Below are positions 22,561 through 33,232 of a stretch of 64,000 nt of DNA, piece by piece. The translations under genes were made by a program, and so were the position numbers. Source of the DNA: Hexactinellida sp. DTS-2022 (Eukaryota; Porifera; Hexactinellida); the NCBI GenBank assembly GCA_028753945.1, contig JAPNXP010000011.1:1674001-1738000 (forward strand), given 5' to 3'. The notes beneath the pieces were generated by a model. It saw nothing but the letters and a program-made list of their open reading frames with translations. It did not search any database and was not told the DNA's origin. Positions within the stretch are counted from its first letter, which is position 1. The number at the start of each line of letters is the position of its first letter.

Positions 22561-22743
22561 AAACTTAATGCTTTATCAATTTATATAATTAGAGCCTCTC
22601 AGACTCAAGTTAAAACCCCCGAGATCGCGACGTTTCAGTCCTTTACTTAATCAATTTTTATAATTAGAGCCTCTCAGACTCAAGTTAAAACCCCCGAGAT
22701 CGCGACGTTTCAGTCCTTTACTTAAGGAGTCTATGGTAAGGAC

Positions 22744-23329
22744 ACAATTGGAGAATGGAATTTTTGACGCATTCCTTTACTTTTATTGTATGATACCCAG
22801 CAACCAAATTTTGAAGATATACGTATATGCATATGTCTACGTATAGGAACCACGATAATTCGACCAAAATATACCAAACCTTCTAATCTGAAAAAATCTT
22901 CTAGTATACATCCTTATTGTTATTGTCTTATACAATCAACATCTATTAATTGGGACACTTTTGTTTCAGTCCTTGCCCAAATAAAGTTGAGTTCCCAAGT
23001 AACAATGAGTATATATAAATTAGCGATCTAGCATTGATTTACAACAACTTCAATTCAAACTGTTATAACAATTCCTCCGCTGCCTGCACCCCGTTGGGGC
23101 TACTCACACACATAGCTTGAGCCTTAAATCAGTGGACCGTTTAGAACTATCCGTGAACAACAAGCTCAGAATCTCTAGGAGATCGCGACTTTACGGAAAT
23201 CAAGAAGAAATTATACCCGATTTAGATACTTTGTTATACGTTTATCAGAAATGATCAAGTTTATTACAAATTGTTCAGATCAATAAGAATTTTCTAATGA
23301 GAGAGCACCAACTTTGAACCCAATTACTA
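22744..23329. other. No gene recognised
   Basis: Sequence beyond the fold-back element. An 81-codon open frame at 22786-23031 has no motif. It may be the worn 5' part of the hAT fossil, but I cannot show this. Confidence 0.35.
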
Positions 23330-23455
23330 GTGTTTGTCCCGATTAACCGAATTTTTAAGTATTAGCTTATATGGTAAAGAATTGGTTCTTGGGGAGTTGT
23401 CCCAATTATGCGGTTGTCTCGATTAACAGGTGTCCCAAATAAGCGGAGTATACTG
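23330..23455. mobile_element. Partial pogo-like MITE
   Basis: The right end AAGCGGAGTATACTG is followed by TA. Upstream words TGTCCCGATTAACCG and TGTCTCGATTAACAG resemble the interiors of the MITEs at 31775 and 32348. The left end is degenerate or missing. Confidence 0.55.
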
Positions 23456-23460
23456 TATAT

Positions 23461-23545
23461 CAGGCTTGTCCCGGCCGCGGGCGACAATCCGGCTGTCGAG
23501 ATATTTCCATCCGGCCCGCCAACATATTTGAGAACTACTACAAGT
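23461..23545 (+). mobile_element. Isolated hAT terminal repeat
   Basis: CAGGCTTGTCCCGGCCGCGG followed by CATCCGGCCCGCC is the characteristic start of ZBED-type hAT elements (CAG...GCCCGCGGGC...CCGGCCCGCC). The opposite end was not seen, so this is a fragment or a solo end. Confidence 0.6.
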
Positions 23546-25507
23546 TAAGTCAAAGAGTTTTTAGAACCATATACGTTACCAGGCACGTGTCCAGTGGGAC
23601 GAGGGGACTGAGCTTCTTAAGGAGAATTTTGAGCCCCTTGCTGAGAATTTTCTTAAATGGTGTGATGTATCTAACAATAGGATTTGAGGTCGAATTGGAT
23701 ATTTTGGGGATTTCTATCTTACTCGTGCTCACATTTTTCAAAATAACCTCGAATAATCAATTGAAAAGCAATAGCTACTCTATAATTATATTTACAGAAT
23801 ATCCCCGGCCAAAAATGTTCCAGCCCGACATCGGCCCCTGCCCCTGCAGAATTCGGTCCCCAGTCGATCCATAGTTGAGATGTAGGTGTAATAATGGAAA
23901 TAATTACAATAATTACAATATTCGTTCGAGAGTGAAATCTGACGCGAGCGGTGGAGCTGAAACAAGATTCCAACTAACAGTGGCCAAATAATGAATACAA
24001 ATCCTAGGGGACTCAAATATTTATTCCCAGATGCTGAGCTAACATTTGCGATCGTGTTTCAATTTTGTATATGAAGAATTATTTCCACTTGGAACAATAT
24101 TTATTTGAGAAGAGATTGTATTATATTAGTCAATTAATGAATAAAACATCGAAATATAAAAATACTAAACCGATTATTACAATGAAATAGAAACTGCCTA
24201 TTGTGCATTACTAAATGATAAATTAACGGAGATTATCTTCCAGTTATCGTGATAAACGGCAAATTCATCAACGAACAATTCCAATATTTTGAATATTTTT
24301 AAATAGAATAGCTAAATCTCCTGAAAAATAATAGGGAAAAATACATTATCAGGACAATCAGGCTGTGATATTATTGTGATATTATTTGAAATAAATTTTG
24401 AAATTGGATTTGTTATCAGTATAGTGTATGCTTTAACTGATGTAACTATGGATGAAAAAGGAAAATAAATTTTATGGGTAGGATCGAGCCTTAAGGCTAT
24501 GCCCTGGACAATAATATTGTTGTATTTTTGAGCTAGAATTTTCAGATCTGTTCGTTTATCTTTGTTCGCAAAAACTAAATTACACTGCCTTTCGAGTTAT
24601 GTTCATGAAATTTATATTAAATGGTTCCATTAATATATCTACGTATCTTATAATAATTTCTACCGGTTCTATATTTTAACCCGATATATGATATATGACT
24701 TTGGTCTATACGATTTGGACACTGTGCATCAATTCAACAAAATCTACTTGCAGGGTTCAAATTTAGAAAATTATTCTATTAATCTTCTGATTCTTTTTTA
24801 TTTAAATTTAATTAGAAATTTGTTAACATAGTGGCACGTGCCACTTCGGCGCCGTCTTTCTTTCACTGATACTGAATTTTTATGCATGGTTCTCGCTAGT
24901 CTGGCTAGCAAAGAGATTCACCGTCAGAGACTTATTTATGCGGAGTGTATCATAAACGATTTGTTCTCAATATATATCCGACCCTGTTAAACTAATTGAT
25001 ATAGAATACTCAGTTTGATGATACTATTATATTTTCCCCCACCCCACACATATCACATCTATATCCAAATTTAGATCTAGATACATATAAAAACTGTCTG
25101 AATATCCTAGTTTTTGTCCGAATATCCAAAATAGTGTCCGAAAAGCACTCGTTTTGCCTAGGCAAAACCAAAGCGTGTCCTAGGGATAATTTGCCAAGTA
25201 AAGACACTTTTGCTGGATATACTCCATTAAACACACTTAAAAAACTTTTACTGGATAATCGGACACTTTTTAAATATATCGTAGTGAATTTGCCAAGTAT
25301 AAGATTCGTCAGCTTTAACCCGTTGAGTTTTTGAAAACTATTTGTTCAAATTTTAACTTGTATCGGAGTGTGATTTTATGTTAAGGAGTTTTGCAATAAA
25401 TATGCCGCTAAGATAGTGGCGATTTTGCTGGAGAAATTTATTGCTTCCGTAATCCAAAAATATGTGATACTTTATAACTGATCACATAAAATTCATTCAA
25501 TATTGTA
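23546..25507. other. Intron sequence, no gene recognised
   Basis: A+T-rich with one G+C-richer patch at 23800-23880. 25100-25280 contains repeated TGTCCGAATAT and AGTGTCCGAAAA phrases that suggest another degenerate TA-target MITE. No credible coding. Confidence 0.4.
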
Positions 25508-26078
25508 CACTGACCGGCCAAAAGTATTTGAACAGCAATAATTTGTATTTTACATTCAGGCTTCTAGCAGCATAATAACATTGGTAGATTCTTCAACACA
25601 ACTCTTTACATAAATCGATATGTAAAGTATAATAAAATAGCAAAAGATTTGAATTTAAATTTATATGGAGGTGTTAAACTCATTAACTATATAATTAGCT
25701 AATTAAATATATAATTTCTGATCATTAAGATGCAATGAGAATATAGAACTTCTGATTGCAGATTTGAATTCCACATGTTCGAATTACTCTAGGTGCATAA
25801 TTTCAAATCAATAAGATTATATTCTACTGAGATACAGCCACATACCATTTTGTGCCACTTGTGCCACAATTGGCACATGGCAGAGACACTTACGCCATTT
25901 CATAGATATTTTCTAAAATTACTTGAAATCACAATTTATATAAATTTATAACTATAGTAAGATATCTCATATATTAACGTCATTTCAGAGTAGTTTAAAC
26001 ACTAGTTAATTAGTTACCAGACGACCTTTGTGTCTGCATTAAACTTCCAATTGTTTAAATACTTTTGGCTGGTTAGTG
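25508..26078 (-). mobile_element. TA-target MITE, CACTRACCRGCC family, copy 3
   Basis: It starts CACTGACCGGCCAAAAGTAT and ends TGGCTGGTTAGTG with TA on each side. It is inverted relative to copies 1 and 2 and more diverged from them than they are from each other. 571 bp, no coding. Confidence 0.87.
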
Positions 26079-27152
26079 TATACAAGAAAGAATGTTGGGT
26101 TGATAATGTTTTCCTTGGGGCCATAGTACTTTGTCTCGACATATGAAAATTATTGCAGGACCTGAGAACCTTTCTTTTTCCCATATAATTTATAAGATAG
26201 GTGATTATAAGCTTTATGGTCGAAAAGCTCCTTACACTTGCTGCAGATGTTTTTGGACAGGTTGGAAAACTGTGTAGGATGCATAACATAGACGGAACCA
26301 TGTCTATTTTGCAGTGTGCTAATGAGTCAACAGCACTATCAGGATTCAACTTGCCTTTTTTTTTCTTTTGAACCCAAATTTGCATTTATGTCTCGATTTC
26401 TTAAGAACTAAATAGTATTAATTTGTCCATGTGCAAAAATACTTTTTTCTGAATTCCTCTATTGGCCTATTTCCCCTCAAAGTAAATCTCGGTTTGCGTT
26501 TCAAAAAACTTAATTTAATTTGTTCAATCATCGACCATTAATAATAGGCAAATAATTAAACGGGTATTGTACCTAAACAAGTATGCTGATCTAAATAATT
26601 CATGTAAGTCTATATATGTTTAGTGAATTAGAGGTCAAAGTATATTCTGCTCATTCGGATTACATCAAGTTCTTTGCTCAATATAAATTTTTCTTAAGAC
26701 TTTGTTGAGTATTTTTTATATCAATGATGTACAAATTTATGAACTATTAATATGTTAAGTTGAGGAATTATTTCAATGGGATGGTTTCAAATTATGCATT
26801 TACGAGAAGTTGAGAAAAGAAATTCGGAATCCTAGCGAAAGCAGATCAAACTGCCATGAGTGCCATCCAAGATGTAGTCCTAATTTTAAGTGCAGGCCAA
26901 TCCAGCAGAAAGAGAAAAGAAGAGATCTCTACAAAAATATTTGAGAGAAATGCTTTGAACAGAAAAATTAGGGAGAAAATCAGAAATTGCAAGACAAGAA
27001 ATACTGGTGTTCTGAAAGGTGGAGAGATATCATTGGAAGAAAACAAATTTGTATACTTTTTTATTTAGAAGTTGTTAAGTTAATAAATAAGATTAATTAG
27101 ATAAAATTGAGTTTCTATTATTAAATAATTAAATCAATAAAGGAGAGTATTG
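26079..27152. other. Intron sequence, no gene recognised
   Basis: Nothing shared with the rest of the window. A basic 70-codon frame at 26856-27068 has no known motif. Confidence 0.4.
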
Positions 27153-27411
27153 ATTAGACCACTGCGCCGGTCGTATGGGCATCCCGCACCCGCTCCGCGT
27201 CTATTGGTGATTGGCCCGCAAGAGTCAGTGCTATAATCAAATGAACCCGACCAAACTCGCATTATTTATCCCCCGCGCCCAATCCGCGAAACCAACGTAA
27301 CCATCAACCCCCCCGCCCGACAAAATATTCTGATTCTTTAACACGTAAGAGCCCGTGGATTGCGGGTCCCGCAACCTGAATTTATTAACCCGCCGCTCGC
27401 AGAGGTCTAAT
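27153..27411. mobile_element. G+C-rich inverted-repeat element
   Basis: The left end ATTAGACCACTGCG pairs with the right end CGCAGAGGTCTAAT. The interior is unusually G+C-rich with CCCGC and GCGGG words, as in some hAT MITEs. Target duplication not clear. Confidence 0.6.
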
Positions 27412-27721
27412 ATAAATACATTAAACAGGACTTATCGAAAAATTTCAGCAGATTGTACCTTTTTTGGATAAAAGCACCAAAATTTGTGATCATTTACTTT
27501 GATGTAGTGCGAACATTATTGGATATTGAAAGAGTGCCTATTCGGCCATGACAGCGCGACAAGGTTACAACGTCCGATAGGATTCGTGCGGCTTGTGACC
27601 CATAAAAACCTCTTCAAATTAAGCCATATCGCCTTTTATTGTTGAATTCGGATTCAGAGTAAATTTCCGATAATTTGAAATATCACAATACCATATTTGG
27701 AGATTTACCGCAATATCTAAC

Positions 27722-28001
27722 CAGGGTTTGACACAGATGTTATTCCTGGGGGGGGGGGGAATTTCCTGGAAACAGACTGTTCCCTTTATAATGAGCATCA
27801 TATACATGTAAAAGCCAAAATTAATGTTTTAGTTGGCATAATCATTCTATGCTTTAATCCTGTCTATATTAGCAATTACTTATCATCTATTTAATAACTA
27901 TGAACAAAGTTAAGACAATTCCTGGGATGGAGGCATCTTTCCTGGGGGGGGGGACATTTGTTGGGGGGAATCCCAGGCCCCCCCCTCTGTATCACACCCT
28001 G
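27722..28001. mobile_element. hAT-like MITE with G runs
   Basis: The ends CAGGGTTTGACACAGA and TCTGTATCACACCCTG are inverted repeats, with runs of 8-11 G or C inside. 280 bp. No clean 8-bp duplication; its right end almost touches the next MITE. Confidence 0.65.
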
Positions 28002-28008
28002 CTAATTA

Positions 28009-28446
28009 CAGTACACAATAGATATAGTGATATTGGGTATAGTGATATGTATATTGGATATAGTGATAATTTTGCAGCTTTAGGTGCGTCCCCGAGCAAA
28101 TCCCATACAAATTTTATTGGTTATACTAGTGATATCATTATTGGATATAGTGATAATTTGTGTACAGATTACACAAGAATATTGGATTTTTAACCTTCCT
28201 TGGACCCCATAATTTCATATTTTACAGTATAAATATCGTTATCACTTGAATTAAATAAGGAATTTGATCATGCTTTTCAGAATTTAAGTATTGACAATGT
28301 ATACAGTCATATATTAGATGCGGTGTACATAGTGATATAATGGGTATATATAGTGATATAATGGGTATAGTGATATATTGAATATAGTGATAATTTGGCC
28401 ACAAATCAGATGTCTCCACCATTATCACTATATCCAATATGTACTG
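28009..28446 (+). mobile_element. pogo-like MITE, CAGTACA family
   Basis: The ends CAGTACACAATAGATATAGT and ACTATATCCAATATGTACTG lie between TA dinucleotides. The interior repeats GGATATAGTGATAAT and ATAGTGATATAATGGGTA many times. No coding. Confidence 0.82.
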
Positions 28447-28514
28447 TATTTAGCTTGGGTTTACATCAATTAGGTTCCCTTTTGAGGGAGGTGCCCGTAA
28501 CTCAGAGGCCAGGA

Positions 28515-29000
28515 AAATAGTGGTTTGAGTGTGTGTATATATATTTGTTTGTGTGTTCGAGGTGATTGAAGAAAGTGGACGGTTTCCAAATGTAATTTTT
28601 GGCAAATAGGGGTACTTTTGGTACCCGCCAACAAGTTGAGGTTTCCACTCAAAGTTTCTCACATCTCGACAAGTTATGACGTCATTGTCACATTTCGAGA
28701 AGCGTGAAAATTCACTTAATCTCACACAATTCGCGCCCTCAAAGAGATAAAAATATGAGAATTTAATAGAATATGTAAATTAATGATGCAGACAAGTTAG
28801 TCACACCAGATTGCCAATATGATAACTCATTATCGCATGATGACGTAATTTTTAATTTTCACATTGTTAAAATTGAATATTTAGGCCTATTTACGCTGTA
28901 TAATCAATATTATGAGTATATAAACCACACACCAACCGCGAAGCGGTTGGTGTGTAGTTGTGTTCTGCCGCGAAGCGAGCTAGCAAGCGTAGCGCGCTAG
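28515..29000 (+). mobile_element. Helitron-like repeat H4 with complete 3' end
   Basis: Family body followed by a hairpin with 13-bp stem (ACACACCAACCGC, loop GAA, inverse). Then come CCGCGAAGCG and GCGCGCTAG, the terminal CTAG at 28997-29000. A hairpin close to a CTAG end and absence of terminal inverted repeats are Helitron features. The 5' edge is approximate. Confidence 0.75.
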
Positions 29001-29005
29001 ATACA

Positions 29006-29345
29006 ACTATTAAAACACAAGGCTGTACATATAAATATATTAGTATACATTTGTTTGTATGTTCCTGATTGAAGAAACTGAACGGTTTCAAATTTGATTT
29101 TTGGAATATAGAGGTAACCTTGGCACACGCCAAGAAGTTGAAGTTAACAACTCGAAATTTATCCACCTGAACAAGTTATGACGTCTTTGACACATATTCG
29201 AGAAATTGCTAATATGCTTCCTCATCATCGGATGATGACGTAATCTCAATAGTTCACATTGTTAAATTTGATTATTTTACCCGTTTTTACGCTTTATGAT
29301 CATTTTAGAAAATCTTACGCAAAGCGACCTAGAAAGCGAAAGGCA
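29006..29345 (+). mobile_element. Helitron-like repeat H5, directly after H4
   Basis: It begins CTATTAAAACACAAGGCTG only a few bases after H4's CTAG and follows the family order, but is more decayed and has lost much of the 3' hairpin (it ends near GCGACCTAGAAAGCG). Head-to-tail insertion at an existing 3' end is a known Helitron habit. Confidence 0.65.
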
Positions 29346-29985
29346 ATAGTTTACGATAAATATCTAATAATTATTATCAACCACGCTTCAGAGGGTTCCT
29401 GCGAAGTAAATCTAAAGTGGTAACTTTGGCGAGATGTCATGACCGAACAGGCACTCTTTCAACTACCTCAATATCCAAAATGTTCTCACAACGTCAAAAT
29501 GCATGTGTACAGATTTTGGTGCTTTTATAAAAAGATTGAAGAATTGTTGGTTATGCCACTGGACTAATCGCAAAATTATTAATTGTGGATTTATAGTAAA
29601 AGTAGGTAGTGAAAGATACGACAAATAATAAGTAGGTAGTGAAAAATACGACAAATAAAATATAATTTGTTTCAAACAAATTTTATATACAGGTAGAAAT
29701 ACAATAAACTAAACTATACATAACTAAGTGTAAACAAGTAGTAAACAAATTTAAGGTTGCAAAATAGCTATTTAAAGTAAGTACTAATAAATACCACAAC
29801 CAGTGATTCATACTGGATTTGGATGCGAAGTAGGAAATCTGGGATAGGTAATTCAAATACGCTGTATAAGTGGTATTTCTATTGGGGCACATGAAGGAGC
29901 AGGGGCCTAGCACCCCTGTATGAGATCCTGACAACTGTTAAGAACAATACAATATTGGAATTGGAAAATGTATAAAAATACTTAC
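29346..29985. other. Intron sequence next to WD40 exon B
   Basis: No element or coding recognised, apart from a short direct repeat (AAGTAGGTAGTGAAARATACG) near 29600-29650. Confidence 0.45.
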
Positions 29986-30239
29986 CAATTGGTTGTAATT
30001 TAAAGCACATGCACATATATCTGAAGCTATTTTGTGAAATTTATAACCAAAATTAAGTAAACAAGTGTATTCTGTCAAATCCCATACACGAATATTTTTC
30101 TCACTATCAATACTAATTAATCGTCTCTCAGTGTAGTGAATGACAAGAAAAATGATCCCAGATTGATGACCTGACAATCTGGCGATTGGATGAAGAGGAA
30201 TATAAGGATTCCATACACGAATAATACGATCAGAACCAC
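29986..30239 (-). CDS. WD40 exon B of WDR49/WDR64-like host gene
   Basis: A 254-bp exon bounded by the acceptor CTACAATTTAG and donor CAATTG|GTAAGT. Its first two bases complete a Gly codon begun by exon A (ACT G | GT GGT), giving ATGGSDRIIRVWNPYI. Then comes LSGHQSGIIFLVIHYTERR with the WD40 Gly-His start, IDSEKNIRVWDLTEYTCL with the closing Trp-Asp, and ICACALNYNQL. It ends in phase 0 exactly where exon C begins. The two-junction fit makes this a genuine gene and not a chance open frame. Confidence 0.92.
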
Positions 30240-30300
30240 CTAAATTGTAGAAGGATTATAAGGATTTCATACCAGAATAATACGATCAAAACCAAATAAT
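30240..30300 (-). repeat. Decayed tandem duplicate of the start of exon B
   Basis: Bases 30258-30294 copy 30200-30237 (ATAAGGATTYCATAC...AATAATACGATC) with few changes, together with some of the adjacent intron. The duplicate no longer has an AG in the acceptor position, so it should not be spliced as an alternative exon start. Confidence 0.75.
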
Positions 30301-30479
30301 TTGTGAAAGGTTGCAAAATCTATAAATTCGATTATATTTTAATAAAGTCAGGCCCTTCAATAATTAACATTCAAAGGGACCAGAATTAAAAGCGAACTCA
30401 ACTTAACTAAGGTTAAATACGACAGATAAAAAAAATTCTTGTATAAATCTGTAATTGTGAGACATAAACAATAGAAAGC

Positions 30480-31085
30480 AATAAACCAAAAAGAAAATGT
30501 CTCCATCTATTTTACTCTTTATTTTTTGTGGGTTTCAAAATTTATCCAATACAAATCTCCCATGGGGACTTTCCGTAAGTGGTGGTCGTTAATATGCTAA
30601 ATTTTGCCAATGTTGATATCTATGTTTGTTCCCAGAATCAATAATTAAAGATTATAAGCGTACGCAACTGGTAGTCGGTTACATTCTTCAATTATGACCG
30701 GGAAATTTATTTCAACCATTTTATCAAAGATGCCACCTAAAATGAACTAAATATTAATATTTTTGTGTTCAAAAGGTCACAATTAAAAAAGAATTAGGTT
30801 GAATCATCAGAATATGTATTTTGAAAATAGAGATTTTCAAATTCACTTTTCTATCAGGTGGAGTCTGAAGAAACCCCCCTATAGGACTTTTGTATTGGGA
30901 TAAAACTGCAGGCCCCATAAAATCGAGGTTTTGGAGGATACCTTGATTTATTTTTCATTTTGGATCTAGCTATGATGTCTTCTATCATATATGTGAAAAT
31001 TAAATACCTAACTTTAAAACGAAATATATGTGTTTTTTGGCTGGATCTGCCGTAATTTAACCTTAAACTATACTAAAGTTGTCAA
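30480..31085 (-). repeat. Dispersed repeat shared with the 40.5-41.5 kb element
   Basis: On the minus strand, from TTAAGGTTAAATTACGGCAG through AAATATATGTG... to text near CTCCCATGGGG, it matches the interior of 40700-41200 with gaps. It lacks the long terminal repeats of that element. No coding. Confidence 0.6.
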
Positions 31086-31774
31086 ATTTAAATTCATTAC
31101 ATGTGGCAATAAACTGACGTCACTGACGTTCGAATTATAAGATTTAACATTAACATTCCAAACATATAGAGGAATTACAAAGCAAATCATGCATTGCACG
31201 CGATTGTATAACATATGGCACGCGGTATTATAGAGTTCTCCACAACAGAGGAATATTCAAATTTAGCACAATTTTAAACATGTAGGGAATAATAATGTGT
31301 AATAAACTAAATAACAATGACTGAGTTCTGATTATAAAACTGAACATTTCAAATAAGCTCCAAGTGCATTCATGTCAAAGAGAAAATACTTGAAATCTAT
31401 AATTTGCCTCAACTACTCAAATCTTTGCACAAATTTTTGTGGACGCGCAAGAAGAGTAAAGTGACAGGATTAGTATTTGTTTGACTAAATCCGCATCAAC
31501 GTATAATCTTGTGGCCGTACTGTGGCTTGCGTAGTAAATTTCTTAAGATCAAAGTCATAAATCAAACCTTCAATTTTGTTATGTACTAGGCATATTTCGA
31601 TAAATCTATGCTATCACAAACTTACACTGAATTTGAAATCTGAATGGTCCCCTACTAAGCTGAAGTTGGGTTGATTCTAATTTATAACTAAAACTTACAA
31701 ATTCTCCTCCAATGGTGACTTAATAATATTATAAGATACACAATAATGTAAATATATATGGAAGAATAGTTATA

Positions 31775-31957
31775 CAGTTGACTCGGCTTAATAAAATCAG
31801 ATTGGGACAGGTCGCTTTGACCCGATTAAGCGAAAGAATCGTTTAAAGGAATATATTTTAAGCCAAAATGTAATTCCGTCCTATAAATCCAGTGAAACTT
31901 TGACCCGATTAAGCAAGAAATATATTAACCGGTGGCTCTACTAAGCGGAGTCCACTG
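31775..31957 (+). mobile_element. pogo-like MITE, CAGTTGACTCGGCTTAAT family, copy 1
   Basis: The ends CAGTTGACTCGGCTTAAT and ACTAAGCGGAGTCCACTG lie between TA dinucleotides. TTTGACCCGATTAAGCG recurs inside. 183 bp. It is close to 32348-32531. Confidence 0.88.
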
Positions 31958-32347
31958 TATTACAATATAAGAAAATATTCGAAAAAGAAAAGAATATTAA
32001 TCTCGTGGTGACCGGAATAGCGAAACGAACTTTTATCCACTGATGTAACAATTTTCTGATATATTAAAAACATTAATTGAAGAGTAATTAGATTTTTCAC
32101 TTACAAAATTAGTTTTTGTGAATCGCATTTTATCTATTCTTAATTTTCTGCACTCAATAGTAGAATTTTATTCAATTTTACAGCAAATTGAATTGAATTC
32201 TACAGCCAATTGAATTGTCAACCGGAAACTGCTAAAAGATTATTTTTTAAACAGAAGTTAGAAAGTTAATAGTGGCAAAACACAAATAGATTGTGAACAT
32301 TCTAAAGAATTGAAGCCAAAATGTTGTAATTTTTCTTAGAATAAATA

Positions 32348-32531
32348 TAGTCGACTCCGCTTAATAAAGCCACCTCGGGACCAGGTTGTTTTGACCCGAT
32401 TAAGCGGAGAAACCGATTAACCGAAAAAATTGTAAGCCAAACTGTAATTATGTCCTATAAATCCTGTGAAATCTTGACCCAAATAAACGAAGAAACCGTT
32501 AACCGTTGGCTCTATTAAGCGAAGTTGACTG
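32348..32531 (+). mobile_element. pogo-like MITE, CAGTTGACTCGGCTTAAT family, copy 2
   Basis: 184 bp, same ends and interior as copy 1, with the first base changed to T. Flanked by TA. Confidence 0.87.
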
Positions 32532-32749
32532 TATCCGAATTTCTGTAAAAACTTCATCACATAGAGCCAATTCTTTCTTCTAAATAACATATTTAAAACG
32601 ATTGTGCCTCCTAATACCAAAGTTATAGCAATCTTTTTAAAAAAAAGCCAAATTTTGGTTTGGCAACATGGATGACGAAAAAGAATTAATGCATTCTATG
32701 TCGCTCAAATTTGTAATAACACCACCAAATATCTCAAAAATGTACAATA

Positions 32750-33232
32750 CAGTAGAAATCGGTCAAGACGTACCTCCACTATACTATTAAAGTAATTTAG
32801 TTGTCACCTACTCACTTAAACTAAATAATAACTGAGGTCTTCTGATACTTTTCTAGAGTACGTGCTATCTGAATTAAATTACTTATATTTTATTTAGTTG
32901 GGAATCTAAATTGTACTTCTTATCCGAGTCGTATTAACTGAATCATTTACAGGTAAACCTCCCAAAGCGGCACCCATCGGGAGAATGTTTTTGTGCCGCT
33001 TCTCGGAGGTTGCCGCTACTCGGAGGTTGCTCTTAAGGTAAAACTCCCAAAGCGGCACCCATCGGGAGAATGATTTTGTGCCGCTTCTCGGAGGTTGCCG
33101 CTACTCGGAGGTGCCGCTTTTGGAGGTTTACCTGTATAATGGTCATATGTTAAGAAAATCGGTAATTAGGGAAAAGTAAGTAGTATTCGAGAGTACGTCT
33201 TAAGCCGTGTACGTACTAAGCGAGTTCCACTA
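32750..33232 (+). mobile_element. pogo-like MITE (CAGTAGAAATCGG) carrying a second MITE
   Basis: The outer ends CAGTAGAAATCGGTCAAGACG and CTAAGCGAGTTCCACTA are flanked by TA, with the last G changed to A. The 185-bp element at 32950-33134 is inserted within it. Confidence 0.75.
32950..33134 (+). mobile_element. Tandem-hairpin MITE, CAGGTAAACCTCCC family, copy 1
   Basis: The ends CAGGTAAACCTCCCAAAGCG and its approximate inverse lie between TA dinucleotides. The interior is two nearly identical halves, each containing CGGCACCCATCGGGAGAATG and CTTCTCGGAGGTTGCCGC, so each half folds on its own. Nested in the element above. A second copy is at 47511-47694. Confidence 0.9.

Larger units (their letters stand above)
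21594..22735. mobile_element. 1.14-kb fold-back element with 8-bp target duplication
   Basis: GTAAGGAC lies directly on both sides (21586-21593 and 22736-22743). The ends are CATAGACTCCTTAAGTAAAG and its inverse, and the arms pair over almost the whole length (about 21594-22098 with 22137-22735). The right arm has an extra tandem copy of about 80 bp around CTCAGACTCAAGTTAAAACC. Each arm contains one Helitron-like body (H2, H3) facing the centre. The 8-bp duplication suggests hAT- or P-type mobilisation. It carries no coding. Confidence 0.88.

Noticed and set aside
28009-28446. CRISPR-like or satellite array from repeated ATATAGTGATAAT words
   Set aside because: Spacing is irregular, spacers are absent and the block is bounded by MITE ends with TA duplication; the genome is eukaryotic.
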